Shown here: piece after piece, positions 1 through 5,988 of the stretch
Numbering within the stretch: the first letter of the stretch is position 1
Layout of the letters: the number at the start of each line of letters is the position of its first letter
DNA from: Candidatus Phycorickettsia trachydisci
Lineage (GTDB): Bacteria; Pseudomonadota; Alphaproteobacteria; Rickettsiales; Rickettsiaceae
Direction: 5' to 3'
DNA: 7,746 nt
Assembly: GCA_945875085.1 (NCBI GenBank)
Contig: CAMCJU010000036.1
Coordinates: forward strand, 1-7,746
Notes under the pieces: generated by a model
Told to the model about the DNA's origin: nothing
Database searches by the model: none
The model's input: only the letters and a program-made list of their open reading frames with translations
Position numbers and translations under genes: made by a program

Positions 1-52
1 GCAAGTTGAAGCAAAAATGAATAAGTAGGCGAGTCATCTTGAAACTCAACAA

Positions 53-221
53 AAGCGGCTAAAAGAACTTCTAGGAGATTATCAAGAGCATAAAAAGCTA
101 TATTCCTAATGAAAGCATTGCGGCATTAGAGCGCAAAAAGCGGCTAACAAAATTGATAGAAAATTATCGAGATGACAAAAGCTATATTCCTGAGAAAAAT
201 ATTGCAGCATTAGAGCGCGAA
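53..221 (+). repeat. Two tandem copies of an 84-bp (28-residue) coding repeat
   Basis: Copy 1 (53-137) and copy 2 (138-221) align along their whole length. Shared blocks include AGCGGCTAA at the start, AGCTATATTCCT in the middle and GCATTAGAGCGC near the end. Translated, each unit runs KRL..L(I/L)..Y...KSYIP...IAALER(K/E). A third copy appears to begin at 222 and fades after a few codons. Copy 1 has one additional A (run 92-96, five A against four in copy 2), which destroys its reading frame. The pattern of Leu, Ile and charged residues suggests helical or coiled-coil structure; this is inferred from composition. Confidence 0.75.
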
Positions 222-387
222 AAGACTCAATTGTCAAATTCTAAGGCCGTTGACCAGCAGCAGAATAATGCTGAAGACCGGCAGTAGAATGGTCAAGAAG
301 TTATCCCAGAACAACGACCAAAAACGAATTGGGAAAAATTAACAGCATTGTGGGTAGGGCATTAAACGAATATTTATTCGGAAAAAC

Positions 388-489
388 AAGCAGCAGAAGC
401 CGGCAGAGGTGAATGGGCAAGAAAACCACGCGTTGCCAAAACTAAAACCTCAACAGCAGAAGCTGGAAGAGGTGGGCAAGCAAGAAAAT
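388..489 (+). repeat. Degenerate 63-bp period repeat in the Gln/Lys-rich segment
   Basis: The segment beginning at 388 (AAGCAGCAGAAGCCGGCAGA) recurs at 451 (CAACAGCAGAAGCTGGAAGA). Both continue with GGTG, GGCAAG or GGGCAAG, and GAAAA. In frame 1 the units read KQQKPAEVNGQEN and QQQKLEEVGKQEN, separated by 21 residues. A weaker relative lies at 276-300 (GACCGGCAGTAGAATGGTCAAGAA). The repeat supports a former coding sequence in this frame, built by duplication of short Gln-rich units. Confidence 0.55.
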
Positions 490-755
490 GAATATCCAAC
501 AGGCAAAGATGACCTTATTATAGATGACCCTAATATTATGAATCTGTTTTCTCAACGGCCGACAGAAAAAAATTCTCAGTTAGATACTACTCTCAGGACT
601 CTTGAGGCTAATTATAATAATTTTATTCAAAACAATGGAAGTGGAAAAAGTAATACCGCAAAATAAGATGATTTCTCCTGGCTCCTCTCCAAATACAAAA
701 AAGCAAGTTTCTGGTCAATCTAATGGCCCATCTGCTTTTAACTCTTAAGGATAAG

Positions 756-2054
756 TTACCCCATGATCTTTGACTGAAGTTTATTGATGATTTCCGCAAG
801 AGATAAATGCAAAATAGCGCCGCTTCTTCTTTCCTTTACCTCAAATTTTGCTAGCTCAAATTCTTCGCTCAAGAGCATATTATTAGAGATAATTATCTGC
901 CAAGGAGCGCCAATTAAGTCAGCTGAGCCAAATTTTACCCCAGATCTGCGATCTGTATCGTCAAGCAGCACGCGAAAGCCCAAACTAGTGAGCTTTTCAT
1001 ACGCATCAAAAGCAGCTCTGCAGCTTGAGGGCAAATTGGGATGAATATTAATAATGATAATTTGAAATGGCGCAACGCTATAAGGCCAAATTATGCCCTT
1101 ATCATCATGATTTGCCTGAATAATAGCGCCAAGCAAACGCGAAACCCCTATGCCATAACAGCCCATTTCCACAGGAACCAAAGCGCCTTCCTTGCTCGAG
1201 ACATAAGCATTCATCGCTACGGAATATTTAGTGCCAAGATAAAAAATATGACCAACTTCTATGCCGCGCTTAACTTTTAAACGCTCAGCAGGCACGTTGC
1301 ACAACTCAGCGACATGCTTTTCTTGCGCTGCTGCATAAAACGCTTTTCTTTTTTGCAGGTCTTTTTCCTCCTCCAGCAATGCATCGTAATAAATTGTACT
1401 CTCGCCGGTATCTGCCAAAACTTGAAACTCGTGACTGTAATCACCCCCAATAGGTCCGGTATCGGCGCTAACTGCCACGACCTTTAGCTCTAAATCATGA
1501 AAAATTTGATGATACACCTGGTAGATTAAATCATAAGTTAGCAAGGAGCTTTGCTTGTCTATATCGAAAGAATAAGTATCGTTCATATAAAACTCACGCC
1601 CGCGCATTACGCCAAACCTTGGGCGAATCTCATCGCGAAATTTCCATTGGATTTGGTATAAACTTTTTGGCAGATCTTTGTAGCTTTTAATCGAGCTACG
1701 GAAAATATCGGTAATTAAATCTTCAGCCGTCGGACCAAATAACAAATCATTGTCATGACGATCCTTGATTCTTAGCATTTCTGCTCCGTAGTCATCATAT
1801 CTGCCAGATTCGATCCAAAAACTAGCTGGCTGAACGCATGGCATAAGCATCTCAATGCAACCGGCCTTATCAAGATTGCGCCTTACGACCTGTTCAACAT
1901 TTTTAAGGGCCATAAAACCAAGAGGTAGCCATGTGTATATTCCGCTGGCAGCTTGCTTTATCATGCCGCTTTTTAGCATTAAAATATGCGAAGCTATCTT
2001 GGCTTCTTTTGGCGTTTCTTTAATTAAAGGCAAAAAAAACCTCGATAATAACAT
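756..2054 (-). CDS. proS: Prolyl-tRNA synthetase, short alphaproteobacterial type
   Basis: This cytoplasmic class II aminoacyl-tRNA synthetase charges tRNA-Pro with proline, using ATP. The 432 residues contain the family landmarks in order. The catalytic N-terminal region has SGRYDDYGAEMLR at 83-95 and LLFGPTAED at 104-112. Motif 2 is FRDEIRPRFGVMRGREF at 139-155, EVGHIFYLGTKYS lies at 266-278, and motif 3 is GCYGIGVSRLLGA at 298-310. The anticodon-binding domain follows from about 327 to the end. About 430 residues, against about 570 in E. coli, matches forms that lack the inserted YbaK-like editing domain between motifs 2 and 3, as is usual for Rickettsia. Mischarged Ala-tRNA would then need an editor in trans, which is not visible here. 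The ATG at 2054 gives the expected MLLSRFFLP start. It lies 5 bp after the folE stop, so the gene is probably the last of the nfu-ppa-folE-proS transcript. Confidence 0.97.
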   Translation of the reverse strand: MLLSRFFLPLIKETPKEAKIASHILMLKSGMIKQAASGIYTWLPLGFMALKNVEQVVRRNLDKAGCIEMLMPCVQPASFWIESGRYDDYGAEMLRIKDRHDNDLLFGPTAEDLITDIFRSSIKSYKDLPKSLYQIQWKFRDEIRPRFGVMRGREFYMNDTYSFDIDKQSSLLTYDLIYQVYHQIFHDLELKVVAVSADTGPIGGDYSHEFQVLADTGESTIYYDALLEEEKDLQKRKAFYAAAQEKHVAELCNVPAERLKVKRGIEVGHIFYLGTKYSVAMNAYVSSKEGALVPVEMGCYGIGVSRLLGAIIQANHDDKGIIWPYSVAPFQIIIINIHPNLPSSCRAAFDAYEKLTSLGFRVLLDDTDRRSGVKFGSADLIGAPWQIIISNNMLLSEEFELAKFEVKERRSGAILHLSLAEIINKLQSKIMG

Positions 2055-2059
2055 GTAAA

Positions 2060-2632
2060 TTAACTACCGGCTAAAATATTAATAAAATTTTGGCGACGCG
2101 GCTCTTCTTGATTAAACACTCCTGTAAAATGATACGTGTCCATCAAGGTATTGCTTTGGCGCACACCGCGCATAGTCATGCAGCAATGCATCGCTGAAAT
2201 CTTTACAGCCACCCCGAAAGGATTGAGATTTTCTTGGATGTTTTGGGCAATTTCGGTTGTCATATTTTCCTGAATTTGCAGTCTTTTGGCAGAAACATCT
2301 ACCACTTTAACAATTTTGCTTATGCCAACTACTTTATCTCTAGGCACATAGCAAACGCTAGCCTTACCGATAATTGGCAGCATATGGTGCGCGCACATTG
2401 AGCAAAACTCAATATTTTTAAGCAAAATAATTTCTTGATAAGCGCTATGATCATAAGATTTAGAAGACAATATGCTGGCGGCATCTTGATCATATCCGCT
2501 ATATAGCTCGTCATAACTATTGATGACTCTTGAGGCAGTATCTATAAAATGCTCGTTATTAATATCAACGCCGATGTATTGCAGCAAAGTTTTTACAGCA
2601 TTAATTGCTGCCTCCTTAGAAGGTTTAGACAT
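2060..2632 (-). CDS. folE: GTP cyclohydrolase I
   Basis: This enzyme converts GTP to 7,8-dihydroneopterin triphosphate and formate. The product feeds tetrahydrofolate synthesis, or the queuosine precursor preQ0 through QueD. The 190 residues fit the single-domain family. Visible signatures are CSMCAHHMLPIIGKASVCYVP from residue 77, with zinc ligands C80 and H83 and catalytic H82; VVGISKIVKVVDVSAKRLQIQ from 101; and AMHCCMTMRGV at 147-157, with C151 as third zinc ligand and H149 as the second conserved histidine. Residue roles are by comparison with the E. coli and human enzymes. The ATG at 2632 lies inside the 3' end of ppa, an 8 bp overlap that suggests translational coupling. proS follows after 5 bp. 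No other folate or queuosine gene is in the window, so the pathway served cannot be decided here. The sequence appears complete and functional. Confidence 0.96.
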   Translation of the reverse strand: MSKPSKEAAINAVKTLLQYIGVDINNEHFIDTASRVINSYDELYSGYDQDAASILSSKSYDHSAYQEIILLKNIEFCSMCAHHMLPIIGKASVCYVPRDKVVGISKIVKVVDVSAKRLQIQENMTTEIAQNIQENLNPFGVAVKISAMHCCMTMRGVRQSNTLMDTYHFTGVFNQEEPRRQNFINILAGS

Positions 2633-3152
2633 AAGCTGCCAGATATTTTAAAATTAACTCTTTAGCCTTAGAAGCATTCAACCAGTCTTGAACTTTGACC
2701 CATTTGTTTTTTTCAAGATCTTTGTAGTGTTCAAAAAAGTGCTTAATTCTTTGCTTTGTTACATCTGACAAATGCTCAATATCATTAATGCCAGCAAAAA
2801 AAGGATCTGCTTTTAGTGTGGGCAAGGCCAATATCTTTTCATCGATCCCAGATTCATCTTCCATCATAAGAACACCTATTGGTCTGGCTTTTAAAAAGCA
2901 CCCAGGTATTAAAGGATACTGACATATCACCAGCGCATCTAAAGGATCGCCATCACTAGCCAAGGTGTGCGGAATATAGCCGTAGTTACAAGGATATCTC
3001 ATGGCCACATTCATGAATCTGTCAACCTGCATAAGTCCACTTTCTTTATCGATTTCGTACTTTATTGGATCGCTATTCATTGGAATTTCAATAATTACGT
3101 TTATTTCATCAGGAAGACTTGCTGCACCTATTTTATCTATTATTTTATTCAT
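2625..3152 (-). CDS. ppa: Inorganic pyrophosphatase (family I, soluble)
   Basis: The enzyme hydrolyses pyrophosphate to two phosphates in the cytoplasm and pulls biosynthetic reactions forward, including aminoacyl-tRNA formation. Its 175 residues match the usual length of the bacterial hexameric type. The family signature DGDPLDALV sits at 67-75. Metal-binding aspartates D67, D69, D72, D99 and D104 correspond to E. coli D65, D67, D70, D97 and D102, a constant offset of two. YPCNYGYIPHT at 53-63 is the conserved active-site stretch, and KVQDW at 153-157 marks the C-terminal part. The ATG at 3152 is preceded by an AGGT ribosome-binding motif. The gene lies 16 bp after nfu and overlaps the start of folE by 8 bp. 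Its product would also remove the pyrophosphate made by the co-transcribed ProS. Confidence 0.97.
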   Translation of the reverse strand: MNKIIDKIGAASLPDEINVIIEIPMNSDPIKYEIDKESGLMQVDRFMNVAMRYPCNYGYIPHTLASDGDPLDALVICQYPLIPGCFLKARPIGVLMMEDESGIDEKILALPTLKADPFFAGINDIEHLSDVTKQRIKHFFEHYKDLEKNKWVKVQDWLNASKAKELILKYLAAYV

Positions 3153-3159
3153 AAAATGA

Positions 3160-3163
3160 CCTA
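3160..3163 (-). promoter_or_regulatory. Ribosome-binding site of ppa
   Basis: Read on the minus strand, AATAGGTCATTTT precedes the ATG at 3152, so AGGT stands 7 bases before the start. This is the clearest Shine-Dalgarno-like site in the leftward operon; nfu, folE and proS show little or none. Confidence 0.5.
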
Positions 3164-3168
3164 TTTAT

Positions 3169-3759
3169 TTAATCGTTGTTAATTGCTTGAACTTCCTTAA
3201 CTTCTGGAATGTAGTGCTTTAGCATGGACTCTATGCCATTTTTAAGAGTTACTATCGAGCTAGGACAGCCAGCACAAGCGCCAAAAAGCTCGACCTTGAC
3301 AATTCCATCTTCAAAACTCCGATATATTATATCGCCCCCATCCATTGCCACGCTAGGACGCACCCTTGTTTCAATAATTTCAGCTATTTGTTGCTCTATT
3401 TCACTGGCAAATTCTTGACTGGCAAATTCTTGACTGGCGGATTTATTTTCTAATGCCCCATCTGACCCCTTAAACTCACCATCAAAGACGCTCAGGCCTG
3501 AAGTAAAATGGTCCATAATGGTCATTAAAATTTCCGGCCTTAAAAGATCCCAATTGCCATCATCTTTTTTACTAACAGTAATAAAATCGCTGCCGAAAAA
3601 GACGCTTTGGATCCATTTGATGTTTAAAAGCTTTCTAGCTAAAAAGCTATTTACAGCATCCAGGTCATTTAAGAAATATGTCGGAGTATTAGCAATGCTA
3701 AAACCTGGAATAAATTTTAAAGCGTTAGGATTGGGGGTGTTTTCGGTTTGTATAAACAT
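3169..3759 (-). CDS. nfu: NifU-like Fe-S cluster carrier, Nfu type
   Basis: This is a carrier that receives Fe-S clusters from the assembly scaffold and hands them to target enzymes. The 196 residues show two domains. The N-terminal Nfu_N domain covers about residues 1-90 and begins MFIQTENTPNPNALKFIPG, as in mitochondrial NFU1 and alphaproteobacterial homologs. The C-terminal NifU domain covers about 120-196 and has RPSVAMDGGDI at 134-144 and the cluster-binding CXXC in GACAGCPSS, with C162 and C165. The linker (about 95-118) is loose and acidic and carries a duplicated SQEFA, discussed separately. The ATG at 3759 gives the canonical N-terminus, although no Shine-Dalgarno sequence precedes it. 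It is the first gene of the leftward block, so the divergent spacer 3760-3870 should hold its promoter. The gene name in related genomes varies (nfu, nfuA, or NifU-like). Confidence 0.95.
   Translation of the reverse strand: MFIQTENTPNPNALKFIPGFSIANTPTYFLNDLDAVNSFLARKLLNIKWIQSVFFGSDFITVSKKDDGNWDLLRPEILMTIMDHFTSGLSVFDGEFKGSDGALENKSASQEFASQEFASEIEQQIAEIIETRVRPSVAMDGGDIIYRSFEDGIVKVELFGACAGCPSSIVTLKNGIESMLKHYIPEVKEVQAINND
3403..3438 (-). repeat. 15-bp perfect tandem repeat inside nfu
   Basis: The plus-strand unit ACTGGCAAATTCTTG occurs at 3403-3417 and again at 3418-3432, followed by a partial third copy ACTGGC at 3433-3438. It is in frame and adds SQEFA SQEFA to the linker between the two Nfu domains. 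The copies are identical, which suggests recent slippage. Confidence 0.9.
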
Positions 3760-3870
3760 CTAAATTAGTAAGGAAGGAAGATTTAAATTCTTTAACGATA
3801 TAATAACTATGGTATAATACTTCGCAGGTAATATAAAGATCTTTCGTAATTTTTTTAATGCTGATTTTTC
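3760..3870. other. Divergent intergenic region between nfu and the glycosyltransferase gene
   Basis: This 111 bp spacer is very AT-rich and must serve two genes read away from each other. It contains two TATAAT hexamers on the plus strand (3799-3804 and 3813-3818). The same segment reads TATTAT on the minus strand (3800-3805 and 3814-3819), so it could supply -10 elements both ways. A 10 bp palindrome AAAGATCTTT lies at 3835-3844, and a purine stretch AGGAAGGAAG at 3771-3780. No convincing TTGACA-like -35 box is present on either strand. I see no small gene or RNA here. Confidence 0.6.
3791..3818 (+). promoter_or_regulatory. Candidate promoter for the glycosyltransferase gene
   Basis: A perfect -10 box TATAAT at 3813-3818 has a poor -35 candidate TTTAAC at 3791-3796 with a 16 bp spacer. 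Transcription would start near 3825 and leave a leader of about 45 bases before the ATG at 3871. The gene has no clear ribosome-binding site. Confidence 0.35.
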
Positions 3871-4779
3871 ATGCCTGCAATTACTTATTTAGTGACCGCA
3901 TACAACAAGGAGCGCTATTTACTTGGAGTCATTAACTCACTAAAAGCTACCCAAGGAGACTTTCAAAAAGAGTTCATTTTCATAAATGATGGCTCAACTG
4001 ACCAGTCTCTTGCCATCATAGAGCAAGCAACCAAAGACCTGGCAAACGTTAAGATAATAAATCAAGCAAATCAAGGACCAAGTATTAGCGCTAATATTGG
4101 CGTTAAACTTGCAAGCAGCGATTATATACATTTCGTAGATGGGGACGATGTAATCTCTAGAGATGCAACTGCTAAGCTACTTTGCGCGCACGAAGCTTTT
4201 AATTGCGATTTTGCTTTTAGCATTCACGCTACATACAACGTTGATACGATGGCGCTAAATCAAAAATCGCTTAAGTCAAAGGCGCTTAAGTCAGATGTAT
4301 TATTCATTCAAGATCCGCTCAAAGAACTAGCGCGCGGCAAGATTGCTCAAATTCGTAGCTGCGCTGGGGCTTTGGTAAAAACTAAAATCTTAAAGCAAGT
4401 AAAAGGGTGCAATGAGGCGGTTTTTGTACAAGATTTTTCTTTAGCGCTTAAGTGCGCAAGGCTTACTAAATTTGCTCGAATTAACCATAGTCTATATTAT
4501 TGCCCAGAAGTATATGATAAAGGCAATCTTTCTTTTGATAAGGAATTTGAAAAACGGCAAAGTTTACTGACCATATATTATTTCCTTAAAGACAACCAAG
4601 ATTTGCCAGAAGCCTACTTAAGAGATTTTTATAAAGCGTTTTGGTCCATTAAATGGAAAATCAAAAAAGATTTCCCCACATCCCTTAAGTACCTAGCCTC
4701 TAAGACAATTTTTCAAACCTTAGCAATAAATGATTTAATTAAATTATATGCTCAAGAATTAAATATATCCGAAAGTTAG
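3871..4779 (+). CDS. Family 2 glycosyltransferase (GT-A fold)
   Basis: Probably transfers a sugar from a nucleotide-sugar donor to a cell-envelope acceptor at the cytoplasmic side; donor and acceptor cannot be read from the sequence. The 302 residues begin with the typical strand ITYLVTAYNKERYL at 3-16. EFIFINDGSTDQS lies at 34-46, carrying the nucleotide-binding NDGSTD, followed by NQGPSISANIG at 67-77. DYIHFVDGDD at 84-93 contains the metal-binding DXD. A later acidic position, D188 in VFVQDFSLALK, fits the place of the catalytic base, although QD replaces the more common ED. The region after about 200 is unassigned, with no clear membrane segment, so a soluble or peripheral enzyme is likely. 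The ATG at 3871 starts right at the first strand. There is no nearby lipopolysaccharide or capsule cluster. The gene ends in TAG, 64 bp before mnmA. Confidence 0.9.
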   Translation: MPAITYLVTAYNKERYLLGVINSLKATQGDFQKEFIFINDGSTDQSLAIIEQATKDLANVKIINQANQGPSISANIGVKLASSDYIHFVDGDDVISRDATAKLLCAHEAFNCDFAFSIHATYNVDTMALNQKSLKSKALKSDVLFIQDPLKELARGKIAQIRSCAGALVKTKILKQVKGCNEAVFVQDFSLALKCARLTKFARINHSLYYCPEVYDKGNLSFDKEFEKRQSLLTIYYFLKDNQDLPEAYLRDFYKAFWSIKWKIKKDFPTSLKYLASKTIFQTLAINDLIKLYAQELNISES

Positions 4780-4810
4780 CGCTAAAAGGTTGGGAAATAT
4801 TTTGTATAAT
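4776..4810 (+). promoter_or_regulatory. Candidate mnmA promoter with a small palindrome
   Basis: The 64 bp gap upstream of mnmA carries a perfect TATAAT at 4805-4810, which would start transcription near 4817 and leave a short AT-rich leader. No good -35 box stands at 16-18 bp; TTGGGA at 4790-4795 is too close. A perfect 10 bp palindrome TTAGCGCTAA (4776-4785) overlaps the TAG of the upstream gene and sits about where a -35 region would be. No terminator for the glycosyltransferase gene is visible, so read-through into mnmA is also likely. Confidence 0.35.
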
Positions 4811-4843
4811 TAAATAAAAGTAAATTAAAATATCTTAAAAAAA

Positions 4844-5962
4844 ATGCACGTCGCTCTAGAACTAGGCCAAGCCTGCCAAAAAAACCCTCAAGATACCACA
4901 GTAGTTGTTGCTATGTCTGGGGGCGTCGATAGCTCTACGGTTGCAGCTATGCTTGCCTGGAGCGGATACAAAGTCATAGGCATTACCTTACAGCTCTACG
5001 ACTATGGGTTAATTAGCGCAAAAAAAGGAGCATGCTGCGCTGGGCAAGATATATATGATGCTAAAATGGTAGCTGCAAAGCTTGGCATCCCTCACTATGT
5101 TTTAAATTACCAGAGCAAATTTAAGCAAACTGTTATCGACGACTTTACGCAAAGCTACTTAAGAGGAGAAACCCCCCTGCCCTGTGTGCGCTGCAATCAA
5201 TCAGTAAAATTTAAAGATTTGCTGCAGTTCGCCAAAGATCTTGGCGCAGATTGTTTAGCTACAGGGCATTATGTACAAAGAATTCTTGGTGCCTACGGGC
5301 CAGAGTTGCATAAAGGCAGCGATGCAGGCAAAGATCAAAGCTATTTTTTATTTACCACAACAAAAGAGCAATTAGCTTTTACCCATTTTCCCTTAGGATC
5401 ACTCACCAAAGAGCAGACCAGAAATTATGCCGCTTCGTTTGGCCTGAAAATTGCCGATAAGCCTGATAGTCAAGATATATGCTTTGTGCCTGATGGCAAG
5501 TATGCAAATTTCGTCTCAAAGATGAATCCTCAAGCTCAAACAAGGGGCAAAATCTTGCATATCGATGGCTATGAACTGGGGGAGCATGAAGGCATCATTA
5601 ACTATACCATTGGGCAGCGGAAAGGCTTAAAAATTGCCGTTGGCACGCCGCTATATGTCATTAAAATAGACCCTAAGAATAATATCATTTACGTAGGTCC
5701 TGCAGAAGCGCTAAATAAACAAGAATTTATTATTACAGATATTAATTGGCTTGGCGAAGAACTTGTAACTGACGTGGAAAAAGAATTGATTGTAAAAATT
5801 CGCTCGACACATAGTGGCACATATGCTAAAATATCTAGTCTAGATAGCAATAAAATGCAAATTTCTTTGTTATCTTCTGAAAAATCAATTACTCCTGGGC
5901 AGGCATGCGTCATATATGACTCAAGTCGAGTCTTAGGAGGGGGATGGATCGAAAGGTATTAG
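4844..5962 (+). CDS. mnmA: tRNA-specific 2-thiouridylase MnmA
   Basis: MnmA adenylates U34 of the Lys, Glu and Gln tRNAs and replaces the C2 oxygen with sulfur delivered as a persulfide, which supports accurate decoding of A/G-ending codons. The 372 residues match the family. The ATP PP-loop MSGGVDSS is at 24-31. GACCAGQDIYDAK lies at 62-74. The catalytic cysteine region PCVRCNQSVKFKDLL begins at 113, with C117. ATGHYVQR follows at 139-146 and KDQSYFLF at 163-170. DSQDICFVPDG at 208-218 carries the second catalytic C213. The tRNA-binding middle domain has YTIGQRKGL at 254-262, and the C-terminal barrel has RSTHSG at 320-325, TPGQACVIYD at 350-359 and GGGWI at 365-369. The ATG at 4844 leaves about 17 residues before the first strand, and a later start would cut the PP-loop fold. 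It overlaps or nearly abuts the downstream permease gene. Nfu at 3169-3759 is a plausible functional partner only in a broad Fe-S and sulfur sense. Confidence 0.97.
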   Translation: MHVALELGQACQKNPQDTTVVVAMSGGVDSSTVAAMLAWSGYKVIGITLQLYDYGLISAKKGACCAGQDIYDAKMVAAKLGIPHYVLNYQSKFKQTVIDDFTQSYLRGETPLPCVRCNQSVKFKDLLQFAKDLGADCLATGHYVQRILGAYGPELHKGSDAGKDQSYFLFTTTKEQLAFTHFPLGSLTKEQTRNYAASFGLKIADKPDSQDICFVPDGKYANFVSKMNPQAQTRGKILHIDGYELGEHEGIINYTIGQRKGLKIAVGTPLYVIKIDPKNNIIYVGPAEALNKQEFIITDINWLGEELVTDVEKELIVKIRSTHSGTYAKISSLDSNKMQISLLSSEKSITPGQACVIYDSSRVLGGGWIERY

Positions 5963-5988
5963 TAACTATAGGTTTAAATTATACGAAA

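Larger units (their letters stand above)
1..748 (+). pseudogene. Decayed repeat-rich coiled-coil protein gene (5' end outside window)
   Basis: No family recognised. No single frame stays open, but protein-like sequence can be followed through several frames. Frame 2 carries it to about 94, frame 3 from 99 to about 333, frame 2 again from 335 to about 385, frame 1 from about 382 to 663, and frame 2 from 662 to a TAA at 746-748. Each switch falls at an A run: 92-96, 334-338, 382-386 and 660-663. In-frame TAG codons also interrupt it at 26-28 and 285-287. The product would be rich in Gln, Glu, Lys and Asn, with a 28-residue repeat and a looser 21-residue repeat, and no membrane segment or signal peptide in the visible part. 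The longest open piece is 358-666, in which a GTG at 409 would give 85 residues; I read this as a fragment, not a gene. It ends 7 bp before the convergent proS stop. Indels could in part be assembly errors, but the neighbouring conserved genes are intact. Programmed slippage is possible but less likely. Confidence 0.65.

Noticed and set aside
26..287. TAG reassigned to an amino acid
   Set aside because: The glycosyltransferase, mnmA and right-edge gene all end in TAG at sensible positions, and MnmA ends at its conserved C-terminus, so TAG is a normal stop here.
53..489. CRISPR-like or mobile-element repeats
   Set aside because: The repeats are contiguous or in-frame coding duplications with no unique spacers, terminal inverted repeats or transposase.
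409..666. Stand-alone 85-residue gene starting at GTG 409
   Set aside because: The GTG lies within a repeat unit that continues upstream in the same frame to 358, and no ribosome-binding site is evident. It is better read as a piece of the decayed gene.
784..1280. Plus-strand open frames inside proS
   Set aside because: They are antisense to the conserved synthetase and have no family features; composition is explained by the proS codons.
756..2054. proS truncated because it lacks the editing domain
   Set aside because: The short form without the insertion is normal for alphaproteobacteria including Rickettsia; all three class II motif regions and the anticodon domain are present.
2329..2514. 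Second minus-strand frame within folE
   Set aside because: Out of frame with an intact, fully conserved GTP cyclohydrolase; no start signal or domain.
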